Source of the DNA: Kaiparowitsia implicata GSE-PSE-MK54-09C
GTDB lineage: Bacteria; Cyanobacteriota; Cyanobacteriia; Elainellales; Elainellaceae
Length of the DNA stretch: 41,803 nt
Assembly (NCBI GenBank): GCA_019359435.1
Contig: JAHHHI010000013.1
Coordinates: 1-41,803, forward strand
Reading direction: 5' to 3'
Made by a program: the position numbers and the translations under genes. Of the stretch, positions 1 through 8,791 are shown one piece after another. The notes under the pieces are model-generated. The model saw only the letters and a list, made by a program, of their open reading frames with translations. It made no database searches and was not told where the DNA came from. How positions within the stretch are numbered: the first letter of the stretch is position 1; every line of letters starts with the position of its first letter.

Positions 1-159
1 CAGAAGATTTGGGTCAAGTCGAGGCGCGCTAGACTCAAAGACATGGCTGAGGTGCTTAGAATTCAATACTTTGAGCGTAACCCTCAGCCTTTCTTTCAGC
101 ACTTCACTCGTTGTCGAACTCAGGTTGGCATAAGAAATGTTGACATAAGAAAGGGATGA
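1..159 (+). CDS. possible 3' end of a gene cut by the window edge
   Basis: Frame 1 is open from the first base to a TGA at 157-159, about 52 codons, with a basic and aromatic composition (Arg, Lys, Phe-rich). No start lies in the window and I recognise no family. An open stretch of this length can occur by chance, so this is only a candidate for the tail of a truncated upstream gene. Confidence 0.2.
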   Translation, partial: QKIWVKSRRARLKDMAEVLRIQYFERNPQPFFQHFTRCRTQVGIRNVDIRKG

Positions 160-276
160 AGAGCGATCGCCCCTCATCCCCTACTGACACGGACTACAAA
201 AATCAATCCTCTGAACAGTGCCTCTAGAAAAACGGTCTTACCTTGATCTCAGACTTACTGAATCTCAGGTTTAACG

Positions 277-1059
277 TTAAGAAACCTGCTGCTGAGACTG
301 CATTTGAAGGAAGCTCACCATCTGCTCCATGCCCCGCTGAATGCGACGGGTCACCGTCATGGGGCTAACTCCAATGCGCTCGGCGACTTCTTTCCGCGAC
401 ATGTCGTTGAAAAAGACAAATTCGATCGCGATTCGGGTCTTGTCTTCCAACTGGCTCAAGGCTCGCTGCAATTGCTGCCGGTCTTCATCCAGTCGCTGCA
501 GCATTTGGTAGTGAACGTCGGGTAGCGTCTCCCCTAACGTGATAGAAGAATCCACCTGCTGCACCGTAGCGTCTAGGCTTAGCAGCATGCGGTTCTTCAC
601 CGCCATCTTGATCTCACGCCATTCGTGAACCGTAATGTTTAACCGCTCGGCAATCTCTTGATCCATGGGCTGCCGCCCTAGCTCTTCTGCTAAATCGGTG
701 CGAGCCCGCTGGCCTTCTTTCTGCAAGTCTTGCCAACGACGGGGAACCTTGAGGGCACTGCCTCGATCGCGCAAGAAGTGCAGCATCTCACCGCGAATGT
801 AAGGCACAGCAAACGAGCTAAATGCACAACCCTGGCTGGGGTTAAACCGCTCAATCGCGCGAATCAAACCGAGATAGCCAATTTGCTCAAGATCTTCATA
901 GGGCTCGGCACACTGGTGGCTCACCCGGTGGGCTATCTTGCGAACTAGCCCTGTGTTTAACCTCACCAGCTGGTTCCGAATACCGACAGATGGGTTCTGC
1001 TGGTATGCCATCAACAATTCCATGCTGCGAGAACGGAGAGAAGATTGAGTAGCCGTCAT
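277..1059 (-). CDS. sigF: SigF-like group 3 RNA polymerase sigma factor
   Basis: Alternative sigma-70 family factor of the SigF/SigB type. In cyanobacteria SigF is linked to type IV pilus and motility genes (known for Synechocystis). The 260-residue protein shows region 2 (DLEQIGYLGLIRAIERFNP, then AFSSFAVPYIRGEMLHFLRD), region 3 with the VPRRWQDLQKEG segment typical of SigF types, and a C-terminal region 4 helix-turn-helix (MSRKEVAERIGVSPMTVTRR). There is no region 1.1 and no group 1/2 signature. The frame is open upstream to 1233, but the ATG at 1059 (MTATQSSLRS) starts just before conserved region 2, and the upstream residues look unlike protein, so I use 1059. It is divergent from the Ycf37-like gene. 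Family assignment is firm; the exact subgroup rests on motif memory. Confidence 0.9.
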   Translation of the reverse strand: MTATQSSLRSRSMELLMAYQQNPSVGIRNQLVRLNTGLVRKIAHRVSHQCAEPYEDLEQIGYLGLIRAIERFNPSQGCAFSSFAVPYIRGEMLHFLRDRGSALKVPRRWQDLQKEGQRARTDLAEELGRQPMDQEIAERLNITVHEWREIKMAVKNRMLLSLDATVQQVDSSITLGETLPDVHYQMLQRLDEDRQQLQRALSQLEDKTRIAIEFVFFNDMSRKEVAERIGVSPMTVTRRIQRGMEQMVSFLQMQSQQQVS

Positions 1060-1530
1060 CTGGAGATACCTGTGCGTCAGATTTAGGCTTATTCTCGTCA
1101 GAGATGGGGGGTGATACCATCGTTGATCTACTGGAATGCGTAAGTACCCCTCTCGACAGTTCAGCAATAACACGGACTGCTCACTGAGATCGCTCCGTAT
1201 CCACCGACAGCGTACCTGCTGAGTTGGCCGCAATCCCTAGAGTCATCTGGGGCACTGGTCAGGCCAAAGCGCGATCGCCCAATCCCTATCAGCGTCGTAA
1301 AAATCCGGCGTTACTATAGTCTTCCCAAAAAATGAGGCCGAATAATCGAGCGCAAAGATAAGGGAGAAGGCAGATAACCGAGCCATTACGTTTTGTAGCA
1401 GCAGGGTTATCTCAACACCAGGCAGAATGAGTCTGCTGTATCTATCTGTTGCAATAGGGTTGCGTCGTTAACCGGGGTCTCGGTTGTGGTGTAGTCTGGA
1501 GGAAAGAAGACTAAATGCCTTGCGGAATCT
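1060..1530. other. divergent intergenic region between sigF-like and ycf37-like genes
   Basis: About 470 bp that should hold both divergent promoters. A GGAGGAAAG ribosome-binding stretch at 1498-1506 lies 24 bases ahead of the ycf37-like ATG; a closer out-of-frame ATG at 1514 lies between them. A HIP1 site is at 1271-1278. No confident operator or RNA gene is seen. Confidence 0.4.
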
Positions 1531-2064
1531 ATGAACGAGCTATCGTTTCCAGTTCTTTATCTCAGTTTGTTGGTGGCGTTGCTCACGACTGCCGCCTTTT
1601 TTCTGGTGCGGCAAGTACTGAAAACCCGGCGCGTAGAAACACGGCTTAACGAATTGCAATCCAAATTGAGCAAAGAAAAAGGCGCTGCTCAAGATCACTA
1701 CGAATTGGGCAGCATTTTGTTAGAAAAGCGGCTCTATTCTCAGGCGATCGCCCGCTTTCAAAAAGCACTCAAAAGCAAAGACTTAGCTGGAGAAGACAAC
1801 ACCGCGCTGATCTATAACGCACTAGGCTACGCCTATGCGGCCCAAGAGCAATTTGATCTAGCGATTCGATACTATAAAGATGCGCTAGATCAACAGCCCG
1901 GCTATGTGGTCGCGCTTAATAATTTGGGTTTTTCCTATGAGAAGAAGCAGCTGATTACTCAGGCTATTGAGTCCTACGATAAGGTGCTCGCCGTAGAGCC
2001 CAATAACACGGTAGCCAAACGTCGCGTTGAATCGTTGCGCAAGCGTATGGTTCCGTCTAGTTAA
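1531..2064 (+). CDS. ycf37: Ycf37-like TPR protein, photosystem I assembly
   Basis: 177 residues. An N-terminal membrane anchor (about residues 7-27, LYLSLLVALLTTAAFFLV) is followed by a short charged linker (VETRLNELQSKLSKEKG) and three tetratricopeptide repeats (about 55-165: HYELGSILLEKRLYSQAIARF; NALGYAYAAQEQFDLAIRYY; NNLGFSYEKKQLITQAIESY). The length and the one-TM-plus-three-TPR layout match Ycf37, a thylakoid protein that helps assemble or stabilise photosystem I in cyanobacteria and red-lineage plastids. The TPR fold is certain. The Ycf37 assignment is inferred from architecture and could be confused with other anchored TPR proteins. The gene stands alone, divergent from sigF and convergent with the polysaccharide export gene. 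Confidence 0.7.
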   Translation: MNELSFPVLYLSLLVALLTTAAFFLVRQVLKTRRVETRLNELQSKLSKEKGAAQDHYELGSILLEKRLYSQAIARFQKALKSKDLAGEDNTALIYNALGYAYAAQEQFDLAIRYYKDALDQQPGYVVALNNLGFSYEKKQLITQAIESYDKVLAVEPNNTVAKRRVESLRKRMVPSS

Positions 2065-2179
2065 CATTAGGTTGCTCAGAGCGACTGCGGATATGCCCGT
2101 TTATTAAACGCTAGGACATTGACTGATGCTCGCTGTCTTAAAGTTTTGGGACGTTTTGGGCTTTGACTGAGCATTACGC

Positions 2180-3352
2180 CTAATCTGTCGCTCGATCTAG
2201 CGCATCAAAGAACAGCAGAAATCCAACCACGTCGCGGAATGGTTGGGCAAAGGTGTTGAGCCCAGATAGCACCCGTCCTACAAAGTTGCGCCCCACGATA
2301 ATGACGTCGTTGTGCTGCAAGAGCGGATTTTGGGAGGTATCGCCGCGCAGGGCATCTCTGGCATTGAGTCGAAGTGCGATCGCCCGCTCATCCCCTGGGT
2401 CAAAGCGGATCAGCGCCACACTGCGGAAGCTAGCCGTATCAGGATTGGGAGAAATGGTGGCGATCGCATCTATGAACGTGCTGCCGCTGGGCAGCGTCAC
2501 AAGCGACATGGCCTCCCCCCGCACATCGCCCCCGCCCCGACTCGCCGAATAATCCAACACACGAACATTAATTTCTGGCTGCGCCAGGTTAGACCGCGCC
2601 ACTAGCGCGGCATTGTAGTCGCTGCGGGTCTCCGACGTGAGAGCCGGAACGACCAATGTATCGCCATCCTCTAGTCGCAGGTCGGGTAATCCAGAGGCAC
2701 TCACCAGTGGCGAAAATAGGTCAATGGTTCGTTCTGCCGCACCCGCCGTCGCCGTGCGTCGCACCCGCACCCGCCGCAGGTCAGCACTGCCGGTCGTACC
2801 GCCTGCTGTAATCAACGCGGTAGAGAGTTGTGCAGTATCCAATGCGTAAGCACCAGGACTGGCGACCTCACCCAGCACCGTGACCCGCACGGGCCGTGCC
2901 GCCACCAAAATCACATCGACTTCGGGATTAATGATAAAGCGATCGAGCGCTACCTGAATCCGATTTCGGGCCTCGGGAATCGTAGCTCCCTGAAGATTGA
3001 CAGCGCCGACTAGCGGGATAAATAAATTGCCTTCGACATCGAGCGTGCCTTGCAGGCTCACATCTGGGAATCGCAGCACGTTCACAAATACAGTATCGCC
3101 TGCGCCCAGTCGATAGCGGCCAAATTCTGCAGGGGCTATAGGTCGCTCAAACTGGGGGATAGGCGGTGGCGGTGGCAGGGGTTCTAGGGGCTCTATCGGG
3201 ATTGTCTCAGGGGGGGGCGGCACGGTTTGAGCAAGCGACACTGTCTGAGCAAGCAAGGGCAATATTCCTGCCAGACTGCACACGCCCAAGGCACTTCCTA
3301 GTGTGCGGGCTAGTGCAGGAGCCAAAATGCGGGCGATCGCACGGTGCCCCAT
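2180..3352 (-). CDS. Wza/GumB-like polysaccharide export protein (SLBB domains)
   Basis: Secreted or outer-membrane polysaccharide export protein. A signal peptide (about residues 1-43, ending SLAQ) is followed by a proline-rich segment, the Poly_export domain starting YRLGAGDTVFVNVLRFPDVS with DVEGNLFIPLVGAV, and soluble-ligand-binding beta-grasp repeats (VRVTVLGEVASPGAYALD; DGDTLVVPAL; later NDVIIVGRNFVGRVLSG). Proteins of this family form the export channel for capsule or exopolysaccharide. The frame extends to a GTG at 3415 and an ATG at 3403. I chose the ATG at 3352 because GGGGAAGGGA lies directly upstream and the resulting N-terminus is a clean signal peptide. The DegT-family gene follows the same direction upstream of it and a GT9 gene lies nearby, suggesting an envelope-polysaccharide locus. 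Confidence 0.85.
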   Translation of the reverse strand: MGHRAIARILAPALARTLGSALGVCSLAGILPLLAQTVSLAQTVPPPPETIPIEPLEPLPPPPPIPQFERPIAPAEFGRYRLGAGDTVFVNVLRFPDVSLQGTLDVEGNLFIPLVGAVNLQGATIPEARNRIQVALDRFIINPEVDVILVAARPVRVTVLGEVASPGAYALDTAQLSTALITAGGTTGSADLRRVRVRRTATAGAAERTIDLFSPLVSASGLPDLRLEDGDTLVVPALTSETRSDYNAALVARSNLAQPEINVRVLDYSASRGGGDVRGEAMSLVTLPSGSTFIDAIATISPNPDTASFRSVALIRFDPGDERAIALRLNARDALRGDTSQNPLLQHNDVIIVGRNFVGRVLSGLNTFAQPFRDVVGFLLFFDALDRATD

Positions 3353-3638
3353 TCCCTTCCCCGGTTGTCCCGTTCTGCTGATGTCGGTTCTGATTCTATC
3401 CATTCGCCCAATCACTCTAGTACCGTAGCCATCTGTTCCAGAATGCTAGCGCCTATCTTAACCCCCTTCGTGATGCCGCGCTAAACGGATCGAGGAGACG
3501 CACTGCGCTGATCCCCTCGACTGCCCAGGACGCTCTCAGCAAGGCATCAGTTCCGCTATTGGTCTAAGTGGGTCTAAGTGGAATTTGGATAGGTTGGCCT
3601 GGGTTGGATTGGATGGCCCAGCGAGCTTGATTAACCCG

Positions 3639-4874
3639 CTATCCACAGGGATGCCCCGGTGAGTAGAGCCGGGTTGAAGTTTGGCAGGCAGATTGAAGAG
3701 CTTGGACAACCCGCCGCTGTTGCTCAGCACTGAGACTGGGATAGAGCGGCAGTGAGAGGGCTTGCTGACTCAGGAGGTCGGTGTTGGGGCAGTGGCTGGG
3801 GTGGTAGGGCTGAAACGCTGGCTGACGGTAGCAGGGCTTGCCCCAGGGCATTTCGGTTTGAATCCCTTGATTGGCCAGCATCGCTTGGAGGAGGAAGGCG
3901 TTGACGACTGCCTGGTCGCTGACGCGAATGGTGTAGCGCTCGTAGCTGTGCCCGCGTCCTGTTTCGTTGCGGAGGGCAGTGATCCCCGGCAAGTTAAGGT
4001 GAATCAGGGCGTGGTCGTAGTGTCGTGCAAGGCAATGGCGATCGCCATTCCAAGCTGGCAGTTGAGGCAGCTTGACCGACAGCACCGCGGCCTGAATCGA
4101 ATCGAGTCGGCTGCAGGTGCCGAGGCGAGTGTGGTGGTGTCTGCGGCTGATGCCGCTATCTCGGAGCGATCGCACACCCTGCGCGACCCCTTCATCCGCT
4201 GTGACCACCATGCCGCCATCGCCCATGCCGCCCAAATTGCGCCAGGGAAGAAAGCAAAAGGCTGCGGCCACCCCGACGGCTCCGGCTCGATAGCCTTCCC
4301 GTTCTGCGAGGTGAGCTTGGGTAGCATCTTCAAAAATGAGCAGATCAAAGGTGCTGGCTAAATCTAACAATTGCCGAGGCGACACCATTTGCCCAAACTG
4401 GTGGACGGGCACTAGCGCCCGCGTCTGCGGGGTGATGGCTTTTTCTGCGGCAACCAAATCCAATAACCCTGTGGTCAGCACCACATCGACAAAGACGGGT
4501 GTGGCTCCTGCTGCGACCACACCCATGGCTGTAGAAATGGGTGCATTGGCAGGCAAAAGCACCTCATCTCTTGGCTTAATGCCGCAGGCGATCAGCCCTA
4601 GGGCGATCGCATCTAGCCCAGAGCCCACGCCCACCCCATAGGGGCTGGTGCAGGCAGAGGCAAAGGCTAGCTCAAACTCAATCACGGCCCGCCCCAAAAT
4701 ATAGTCTCCCTGGGCCAGCACTGACTGAATCGCCTGCTGAATCTGCCCGTGCAGCGAAGATTCAAAGCCGGTTTGCTCAGATGGGGCGATCGCTCGCACA
4801 TCTACAAGCGGGATGAAGGAGGGCAGGGGCGGAGTGGTGAGGAATGATGAACAGTCTTGAGTAAAAGAATGCAT
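3639..4874 (-). CDS. DegT/DnrJ/EryC1/StrS-family protein lacking the PLP lysine
   Basis: 411 residues with the fold-type I layout of sugar-nucleotide aminotransferases: substrate/PLP loop (VGSGLDAIALGLIACGIKP), NAPISTAMGVVAAGATPVFVDV, and the Asp that contacts the PLP ring nitrogen (FEDATQAHLAE, Asp183). The motif normally holding the Schiff-base lysine (usually F-x-x-K-N-L-G-x-x-G-D-G-G) reads FLPWRNLGGMGDGG, so Arg212 (codon CGC, 4239-4241) replaces Lys. Some family members lacking this Lys, such as ColD-type 3-dehydratases, use His; an Arg variant would not form the usual internal aldimine. It is therefore probably not an ordinary aminotransferase. The rest of the sequence is intact and full length. 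It lies upstream of the export gene on the same strand. Confidence 0.85.
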   Translation of the reverse strand: MHSFTQDCSSFLTTPPLPSFIPLVDVRAIAPSEQTGFESSLHGQIQQAIQSVLAQGDYILGRAVIEFELAFASACTSPYGVGVGSGLDAIALGLIACGIKPRDEVLLPANAPISTAMGVVAAGATPVFVDVVLTTGLLDLVAAEKAITPQTRALVPVHQFGQMVSPRQLLDLASTFDLLIFEDATQAHLAEREGYRAGAVGVAAAFCFLPWRNLGGMGDGGMVVTADEGVAQGVRSLRDSGISRRHHHTRLGTCSRLDSIQAAVLSVKLPQLPAWNGDRHCLARHYDHALIHLNLPGITALRNETGRGHSYERYTIRVSDQAVVNAFLLQAMLANQGIQTEMPWGKPCYRQPAFQPYHPSHCPNTDLLSQQALSLPLYPSLSAEQQRRVVQALQSACQTSTRLYSPGHPCG

Positions 4875-5451
4875 AAAGCAACAGGCAATCTGGAGGATAA
4901 TGCAGCGACCAAGAGCGACTCATGCCGCGAAATCTGATAGGACTCCGGTCAGGATGAGTCAATGGGGCTAGGATGCCCACACTCACTCTTTACACTGACA
5001 GCGCGACAAAATCCGTGCGGTTAGCGCTGTACACTGAAATGTGCAACTGATGCAGCTTAGCCGATCGCTCCAAACGCCAAACCCTAGGGGAAAACCGTAG
5101 CGCATCTAAGTCCCATGCTTTATAGGATGTGAACGTTGAGTTGCCAGGTTGATTTCAAGCTAATGTTCCAATCCCATTTGGGAGCATCCCACTTTCGTGA
5201 GCCCTCACCCTAAATCCCTCTCCCAAGGCGGGAGAGGGACTTTGAATCCGGCTCCCCTTCTCCCTTTTTGGGAGGAGGGGTTGGGGGATGAGGGTCATGA
5301 ATTTGCAAAAGTGGGCTGCCCCCTCCCATTTCTCAAAATAGCGGCGATAGATGTGTCATCCACGTGCGTTCTAAGAACAGACTTTTCTGAAATCGAGAAA
5401 CAAGAAAGCAGAAATGACGCAGATACAATTCGAAGACTGGGTATAACTTCT
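4875..5451. other. intergenic region with one palindromic repeat
   Basis: 577 bp between two divergently oriented genes. It contains the palindromic repeat at 5180-5327. The remaining sequence shows no gene that I can support. An open frame from 5197 runs through the repeat in phase with the downstream small gene, but that stretch is repeat-derived. Confidence 0.4.
5180..5327. repeat. dispersed cyanobacterial palindromic repeat (CCCTCACCC type)
   Basis: Imperfect inverted repeat of about 148 bp. The outer arms are GGGAGCATCCCACTTT at the left and a degenerate complement (AAAGTGGGCTGCCCCCTCCC) at the right. Inner arms pair CCCTCACCC with GGATGAGGG, and an inner hairpin pairs CCCTCTCCC with GGGAGAGGG. 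Repeats of this wording are scattered between genes in many cyanobacteria. No transposase is present. It forms the start of a long open frame ahead of the 5452 gene, producing a spurious N-terminal extension. Confidence 0.75.
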
Positions 5452-5793
5452 ATGGATTATCAAACTGCGCGTGAGTTGCTGCAACAGCAGGGCAATCCAT
5501 CCAACGATGCAGATGCTTTTTTGGTGCGATTACAGCAGGGCAAAGCGCCTGTGCCCGGACAGGTGACGAATTTACTGCTGGCCCTCAAGGTCGTGTTTGA
5601 GCGGTTAAACAAGGCGGAGTTTCTGGATCGAGAGCTGGTGTATGCACTATATGTGCTGGCGATTGAAGGCCGACGCAGCTATGACAATGGGCGACAGCAG
5701 GGCGTAGCATGGCCCCCGCTGCTGGATGAGGATTTGACCCGCATGGCGATCGCCGTAAAAAGTATTTTTCTGGGCCAGTGGTTGGGATCATAG
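5452..5793 (+). CDS. small conserved-looking protein of unknown function
   Basis: 113 residues, soluble, no signal peptide. It begins MDYQTARELLQQQGNPSN and contains a helical core (VTNLLLALKVVFERLNKAEF, then LVYALYVLAIEGRRSYD) and ends near AVKSIFLGQWLGS. I do not recognise a characterised family; it resembles short cyanobacterial proteins that carry doubtful functional names in databases. The frame is open to 5197, but the upstream part is encoded by a palindromic repeat (5180-5327) and low-quality sequence, so I use the ATG at 5452. The next gene (GT9) is 142 bp downstream on the same strand; the gap holds an inverted repeat (CGGACGA, TCGTCCG). Confidence 0.65.
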   Translation: MDYQTARELLQQQGNPSNDADAFLVRLQQGKAPVPGQVTNLLLALKVVFERLNKAEFLDRELVYALYVLAIEGRRSYDNGRQQGVAWPPLLDEDLTRMAIAVKSIFLGQWLGS

Positions 5794-5935
5794 ATCAGGA
5801 CGACTGAAGCGTCGGATGCTATCTATATCTATACTTAGACAAACTTAGATAAACCTGAACAAAAACGGACGAGAGGCATGTGCTATCGTCCGTGTTCCCC
5901 TAAAATGATGAGCGACACGACGTAACAAAATCTTT

Positions 5936-6865
5936 ATGAAAATAGTGGCTCTTGTCCCCGGCACCATTGCCGATCAAATCCCGGTATTTCCCTCGTTGGA
6001 CGATTTAAAGCAGACCTATCCCAATGCCGAGATCGATGTTGTGGTTGAGCCCGGTGCGATGGGAGCCTATCGGCTATCCAAAGCGGTCAATAGCACCATT
6101 GCTTTTACCTTTGGGGGCAACAACAGCCCAGCAGACTGGGCCAACCTGCTGGGAGTGCTGCGCGATCGCTACTATGATATGGCCCTGCTCATGCGCCCGG
6201 CCTGGGGGGTCGGGTTGTTGCTGTGGCTTGCGGGCACTCCGGTACGAGCAGGCTTTGGCAAACGCAGCTTATTTTTTACTAATACTCTTCCGTTTAAAGC
6301 AGACCAATATGCCCCAGCAGCCTATCACGATTTGCTGACTGTTATAGGCGTGTCACCCGACTGCCCCGATCTGGCGATCAGCATTCCCAAGCGCGACTTA
6401 GACTGGGCCGACGGAGAGAAAAAACGACTGGGCATTGGCGGTATCGGCTATGTGCTCATGCACGATGGGAGTAATCCCGGCTATCCAGCGGAGCACTGGC
6501 GGGCGATCGCTCAAGATTTTCAGCAGAAACAGCCCGGCTTACCCTTGGTGTGGGTGCAAGATGATGCGAATAAGGTATTAGCCAGCACCTTGTCTCAGGC
6601 ATTACCTGACCTCAAGGTGACGACGCCGTCTGACTTAGGAAAGTTGGCAGCGATGATTGCGGGAGCAAACCTGTTGCTTTGTACCGAAGGAGTTGCAGTG
6701 CAGTTGGCGATCGCCCTTCAGGTTTATACACTGTGCCTATTCGATTCAGGCGATCCCAGCCACACAATGCCACCGAGTGACAAATTTTTGCCGATTCAGG
6801 CCAATACAGGCAACCTGAGCGATATTTCGCCGCAGATGGTGCTGCAAAAGGTGTGGGGCGGCTAG
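5936..6865 (+). CDS. GT9-family (heptosyltransferase-like) glycosyltransferase
   Basis: 309 residues related to glycosyltransferase family 9, the ADP-heptose:LPS heptosyltransferase fold (GT-B). The N-terminal Rossmann half reads MKIVALVPGTIADQIPVFPS with LKQTYPNAEIDVVVEPG. The C-terminal half holds the conserved nucleotide-sugar part (HDGSNPGYPAEHWRAIAQDF; then LAAMIAGANLLLCTEGVAVQLAIAL), where family members usually have PGSS-W-P and NDSGP. Here the second motif is CTEGVAVQLA, a divergent form. It probably adds a sugar to an envelope polysaccharide or lipid. Its TAG stop (6863-6865) is part of the CTAG that begins a family 1 repeat, which separates it from the convergent CRR6 gene. Confidence 0.8.
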   Translation: MKIVALVPGTIADQIPVFPSLDDLKQTYPNAEIDVVVEPGAMGAYRLSKAVNSTIAFTFGGNNSPADWANLLGVLRDRYYDMALLMRPAWGVGLLLWLAGTPVRAGFGKRSLFFTNTLPFKADQYAPAAYHDLLTVIGVSPDCPDLAISIPKRDLDWADGEKKRLGIGGIGYVLMHDGSNPGYPAEHWRAIAQDFQQKQPGLPLVWVQDDANKVLASTLSQALPDLKVTTPSDLGKLAAMIAGANLLLCTEGVAVQLAIALQVYTLCLFDSGDPSHTMPPSDKFLPIQANTGNLSDISPQMVLQKVWGG

Positions 6866-6995
6866 AAGCTGTCATCAATTAGCCTCTGATATCCTAGAAA
6901 TCAACAGTCACAGCCCCTAGCCTGGTTTTTAGGTCAGGCGTGGCAACGCTCATAGCATAAGGGCGTTTGGTTGAAATTGATAACAGGCCCTACTA
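6862..6995 (+). repeat. family 1 CTAG-bounded miniature element, copy A
   Basis: About 134 bp, matching the copies at 14622, 26452 and 38527. It starts CTAGAAGCTGTCATCAATTA and ends near GATAACAGGCCCTACTAG. It fills the gap between the convergent GT9 and CRR6 genes. The GT9 TAG stop is inside the left CTAG and the CRR6 TAG stop (minus strand, 6993-6995) is inside the right CTAG. It has an internal 59-bp palindromic unit ending at CACAGCCCCTAG. No coding capacity. Confidence 0.85.
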
Positions 6996-7490
6996 GGGCA
7001 ATCCCAAAAAATCAAAAAAGCCATCACTAAGCTCATAGCCCAATACCTGGGTCATAAACTTGAGCTTAGTGCGGCTCACAGCCTGATGCTGCATCATCCA
7101 GTCTGCCCCAGCAAACACCTTACCCATGACAAACAGCTCCAATGCCTCTGGGTTAAACTGAATGCCATCAGTCGGGCTGAATTGGTGAGGGACTAGCATC
7201 GCTGCATAGCGGGTCAGCTCACCCGATTCCCAGTCAAGCAACAGGGGCAACCAGGGATAGCGGACATCTGCTCGCACAAACCACAGCCGCACCTCCGGTA
7301 TTTCTGACAGCTCGCGTGGATCATGCTCCTCTCGAGGAATGACAACGTCAAATCGCAAGCCTCCCTCAACTAAGGAGCCATCTGCTTTGAGCAATGCCCC
7401 TTGCTGCTGTTGCGCCTCAACCGCCAACACCAAGGGGGACAGGTCTAACTGATAAACCTGGTCTGCATTTAGCACAATCATCGTAGCCAT
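6993..7490 (-). CDS. crr6: CRR6-family NdhI maturation factor
   Basis: 165 residues, soluble. The family signature is visible: ADQVYQLDLSPLVLAV near the N-terminus, DPRELSEIPEVRLWFVRAD, then YPWLPLLLDWESGELTRYAA, MLVPHQFSPTDGIQFNPEAL and the C-terminal GYELSDGFFDFLGLP. CRR6 proteins of cyanobacteria and chloroplasts are needed to mature the NdhI subunit and assemble the NDH-1 complex. The start is the ATG at 7490 (a second in-frame Met is 3 codons on). Its stop codon lies at the boundary of the family 1 repeat. Identification is by recalled similarity of these motifs. Confidence 0.8.
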   Translation of the reverse strand: MATMIVLNADQVYQLDLSPLVLAVEAQQQQGALLKADGSLVEGGLRFDVVIPREEHDPRELSEIPEVRLWFVRADVRYPWLPLLLDWESGELTRYAAMLVPHQFSPTDGIQFNPEALELFVMGKVFAGADWMMQHQAVSRTKLKFMTQVLGYELSDGFFDFLGLP

Positions 7491-7759
7491 AAGTCACACC
7501 ACTCAACATCTCACACCCATAGCAGCTATAGGGTGATCAGAGCAAGGTATTGCAGGGGCTAAGGGAAAGAAGTCCTTTAGTAGCCCTGTAATACTAGACA
7601 GCAGCATAACGGCGCGTCAGACCCCGCTGCTAAGAGCATCCCAACCTGACACAGACCTCAAAAAAAGTGACTCTAGTGATAGAGCGCGGCCACACCCTAA
7701 GAGGTGTTTGTTCTGCGCACGTTAAACGGGGTGGAGCCACCTGCCTTTGGCGGTGAAGA

Positions 7760-8791
7760 CTATTCGTCTTCCGCAAACACATAGCGATAGAGCTCGCTGG
7801 GATCTGGCTCCGGGCTATCTAGTGCAAACGTAACGGCATCCTCAATCAGGCTTTGAATGCGTTTGTCGATTTCGGTTAGCTCGTCTTGCGTCGCCAGGTT
7901 TTGCTCAATCAAATAATTGGCCAAGCGTTTGATCGGGTCGCGGGCAAACCAGAAGTCCTTTTCGGCTTTGCTGCGCAACTCATCGGGATCAGCCAAGGAG
8001 TGGCCCCGGAAGCGGTAGGTTAGCGCTTCAATGAGGGTAGGCCCTTCGCCAGCTCTAGCACGGGCAACGGCTTCTTGTGCTGCCGCACGGACTGCGAGCA
8101 CATCCATGCCGTCTACTTCTACCCCGGCCATGCCAAATACACTGGCCTTCTTATAGATTTCAGGCTGGGAGGTGGCGCGGTCATGGGCCATACCGATCGC
8201 CCATTTATTATTCTCAACCACATACAAAATGGGGAGCTTCCAGAGAGCCGCCATATTGAGACACTCAAAGAACTGCCCATTGTTGCTAGCACCGTCTCCA
8301 AAGAAACAAGCAGTCACCTGATCGGCAGATTCATCGCCCAAGGCGTCGCGACGATATTTGGATTGGAAGGCGGCTCCGGTCGCCACTGGAATACCCTCAG
8401 ATACGAAGGCATAGCCTCCTAGCAAGTTGTGCTCTGCGGAGAACAGATGCATTGAGCCACCACGGCCTTTGCTACACCCTGTGGCTTTGCCAAACAGCTC
8501 AGCCATGACCTGGCGGGCCGGAACGCCGCTGCTGAGCGCATGGACGTGGTCTCGATAGGTACTGCACACGTAGTCATCGGAGCGCATGGCTTTGATTACG
8601 CCCGACGACACGGCTTCTTGCCCGTTATAGAGGTGCACAAACCCAAACATTTTGCCGCGATAGTACATCTCGGCACACTTGTCTTCAAACTGTCGCCCTA
8701 GCACCATGTCTTCGTAAACCGTTAACCCTTCGTCGTGGGTTAGGCGGGTCTGGGCGGTCGAAAATGATGGAAGTACTCGCTCTTGAACCAT
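7760..8791 (-). CDS. pdhA: pyruvate dehydrogenase E1 component, alpha subunit
   Basis: 343 residues, the usual length for the bacterial/plastid E1 alpha subunit. With the beta subunit it carries out thiamine-diphosphate-dependent decarboxylation of pyruvate and reductive acetylation of E2, feeding acetyl-CoA synthesis. The TPP/Mg binding motif [20 protein letters not shown] ending at VVENN is intact. The N-terminal motifs [19 protein letters not shown] and [18 protein letters not shown] are typical, and the phosphorylation-loop region [17 protein letters not shown] is present. The ATG at 8791 ([11 protein letters not shown]) is the natural start. No partner E1 beta or E2 gene is in the window, as is normal for cyanobacteria where these genes are scattered. 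A gap of about 1.17 kb lies upstream. Confidence 0.97.
   Translation of the reverse strand: MVQERVLPSFSTAQTRLTHDEGLTVYEDMVLGRQFEDKCAEMYYRGKMFGFVHLYNGQEAVSSGVIKAMRSDDYVCSTYRDHVHALSSGVPARQVMAELFGKATGCSKGRGGSMHLFSAEHNLLGGYAFVSEGIPVATGAAFQSKYRRDALGDESADQVTACFFGDGASNNGQFFECLNMAALWKLPILYVVENNKWAIGMAHDRATSQPEIYKKASVFGMAGVEVDGMDVLAVRAAAQEAVARARAGEGPTLIEALTYRFRGHSLADPDELRSKAEKDFWFARDPIKRLANYLIEQNLATQDELTEIDKRIQSLIEDAVTFALDSPEPDPSELYRYVFAEDE

Noticed and set aside
3562-3582. Short tandem repeat GGTCTAAGTG x2
   Set aside because: Only two units; probably slippage without function.
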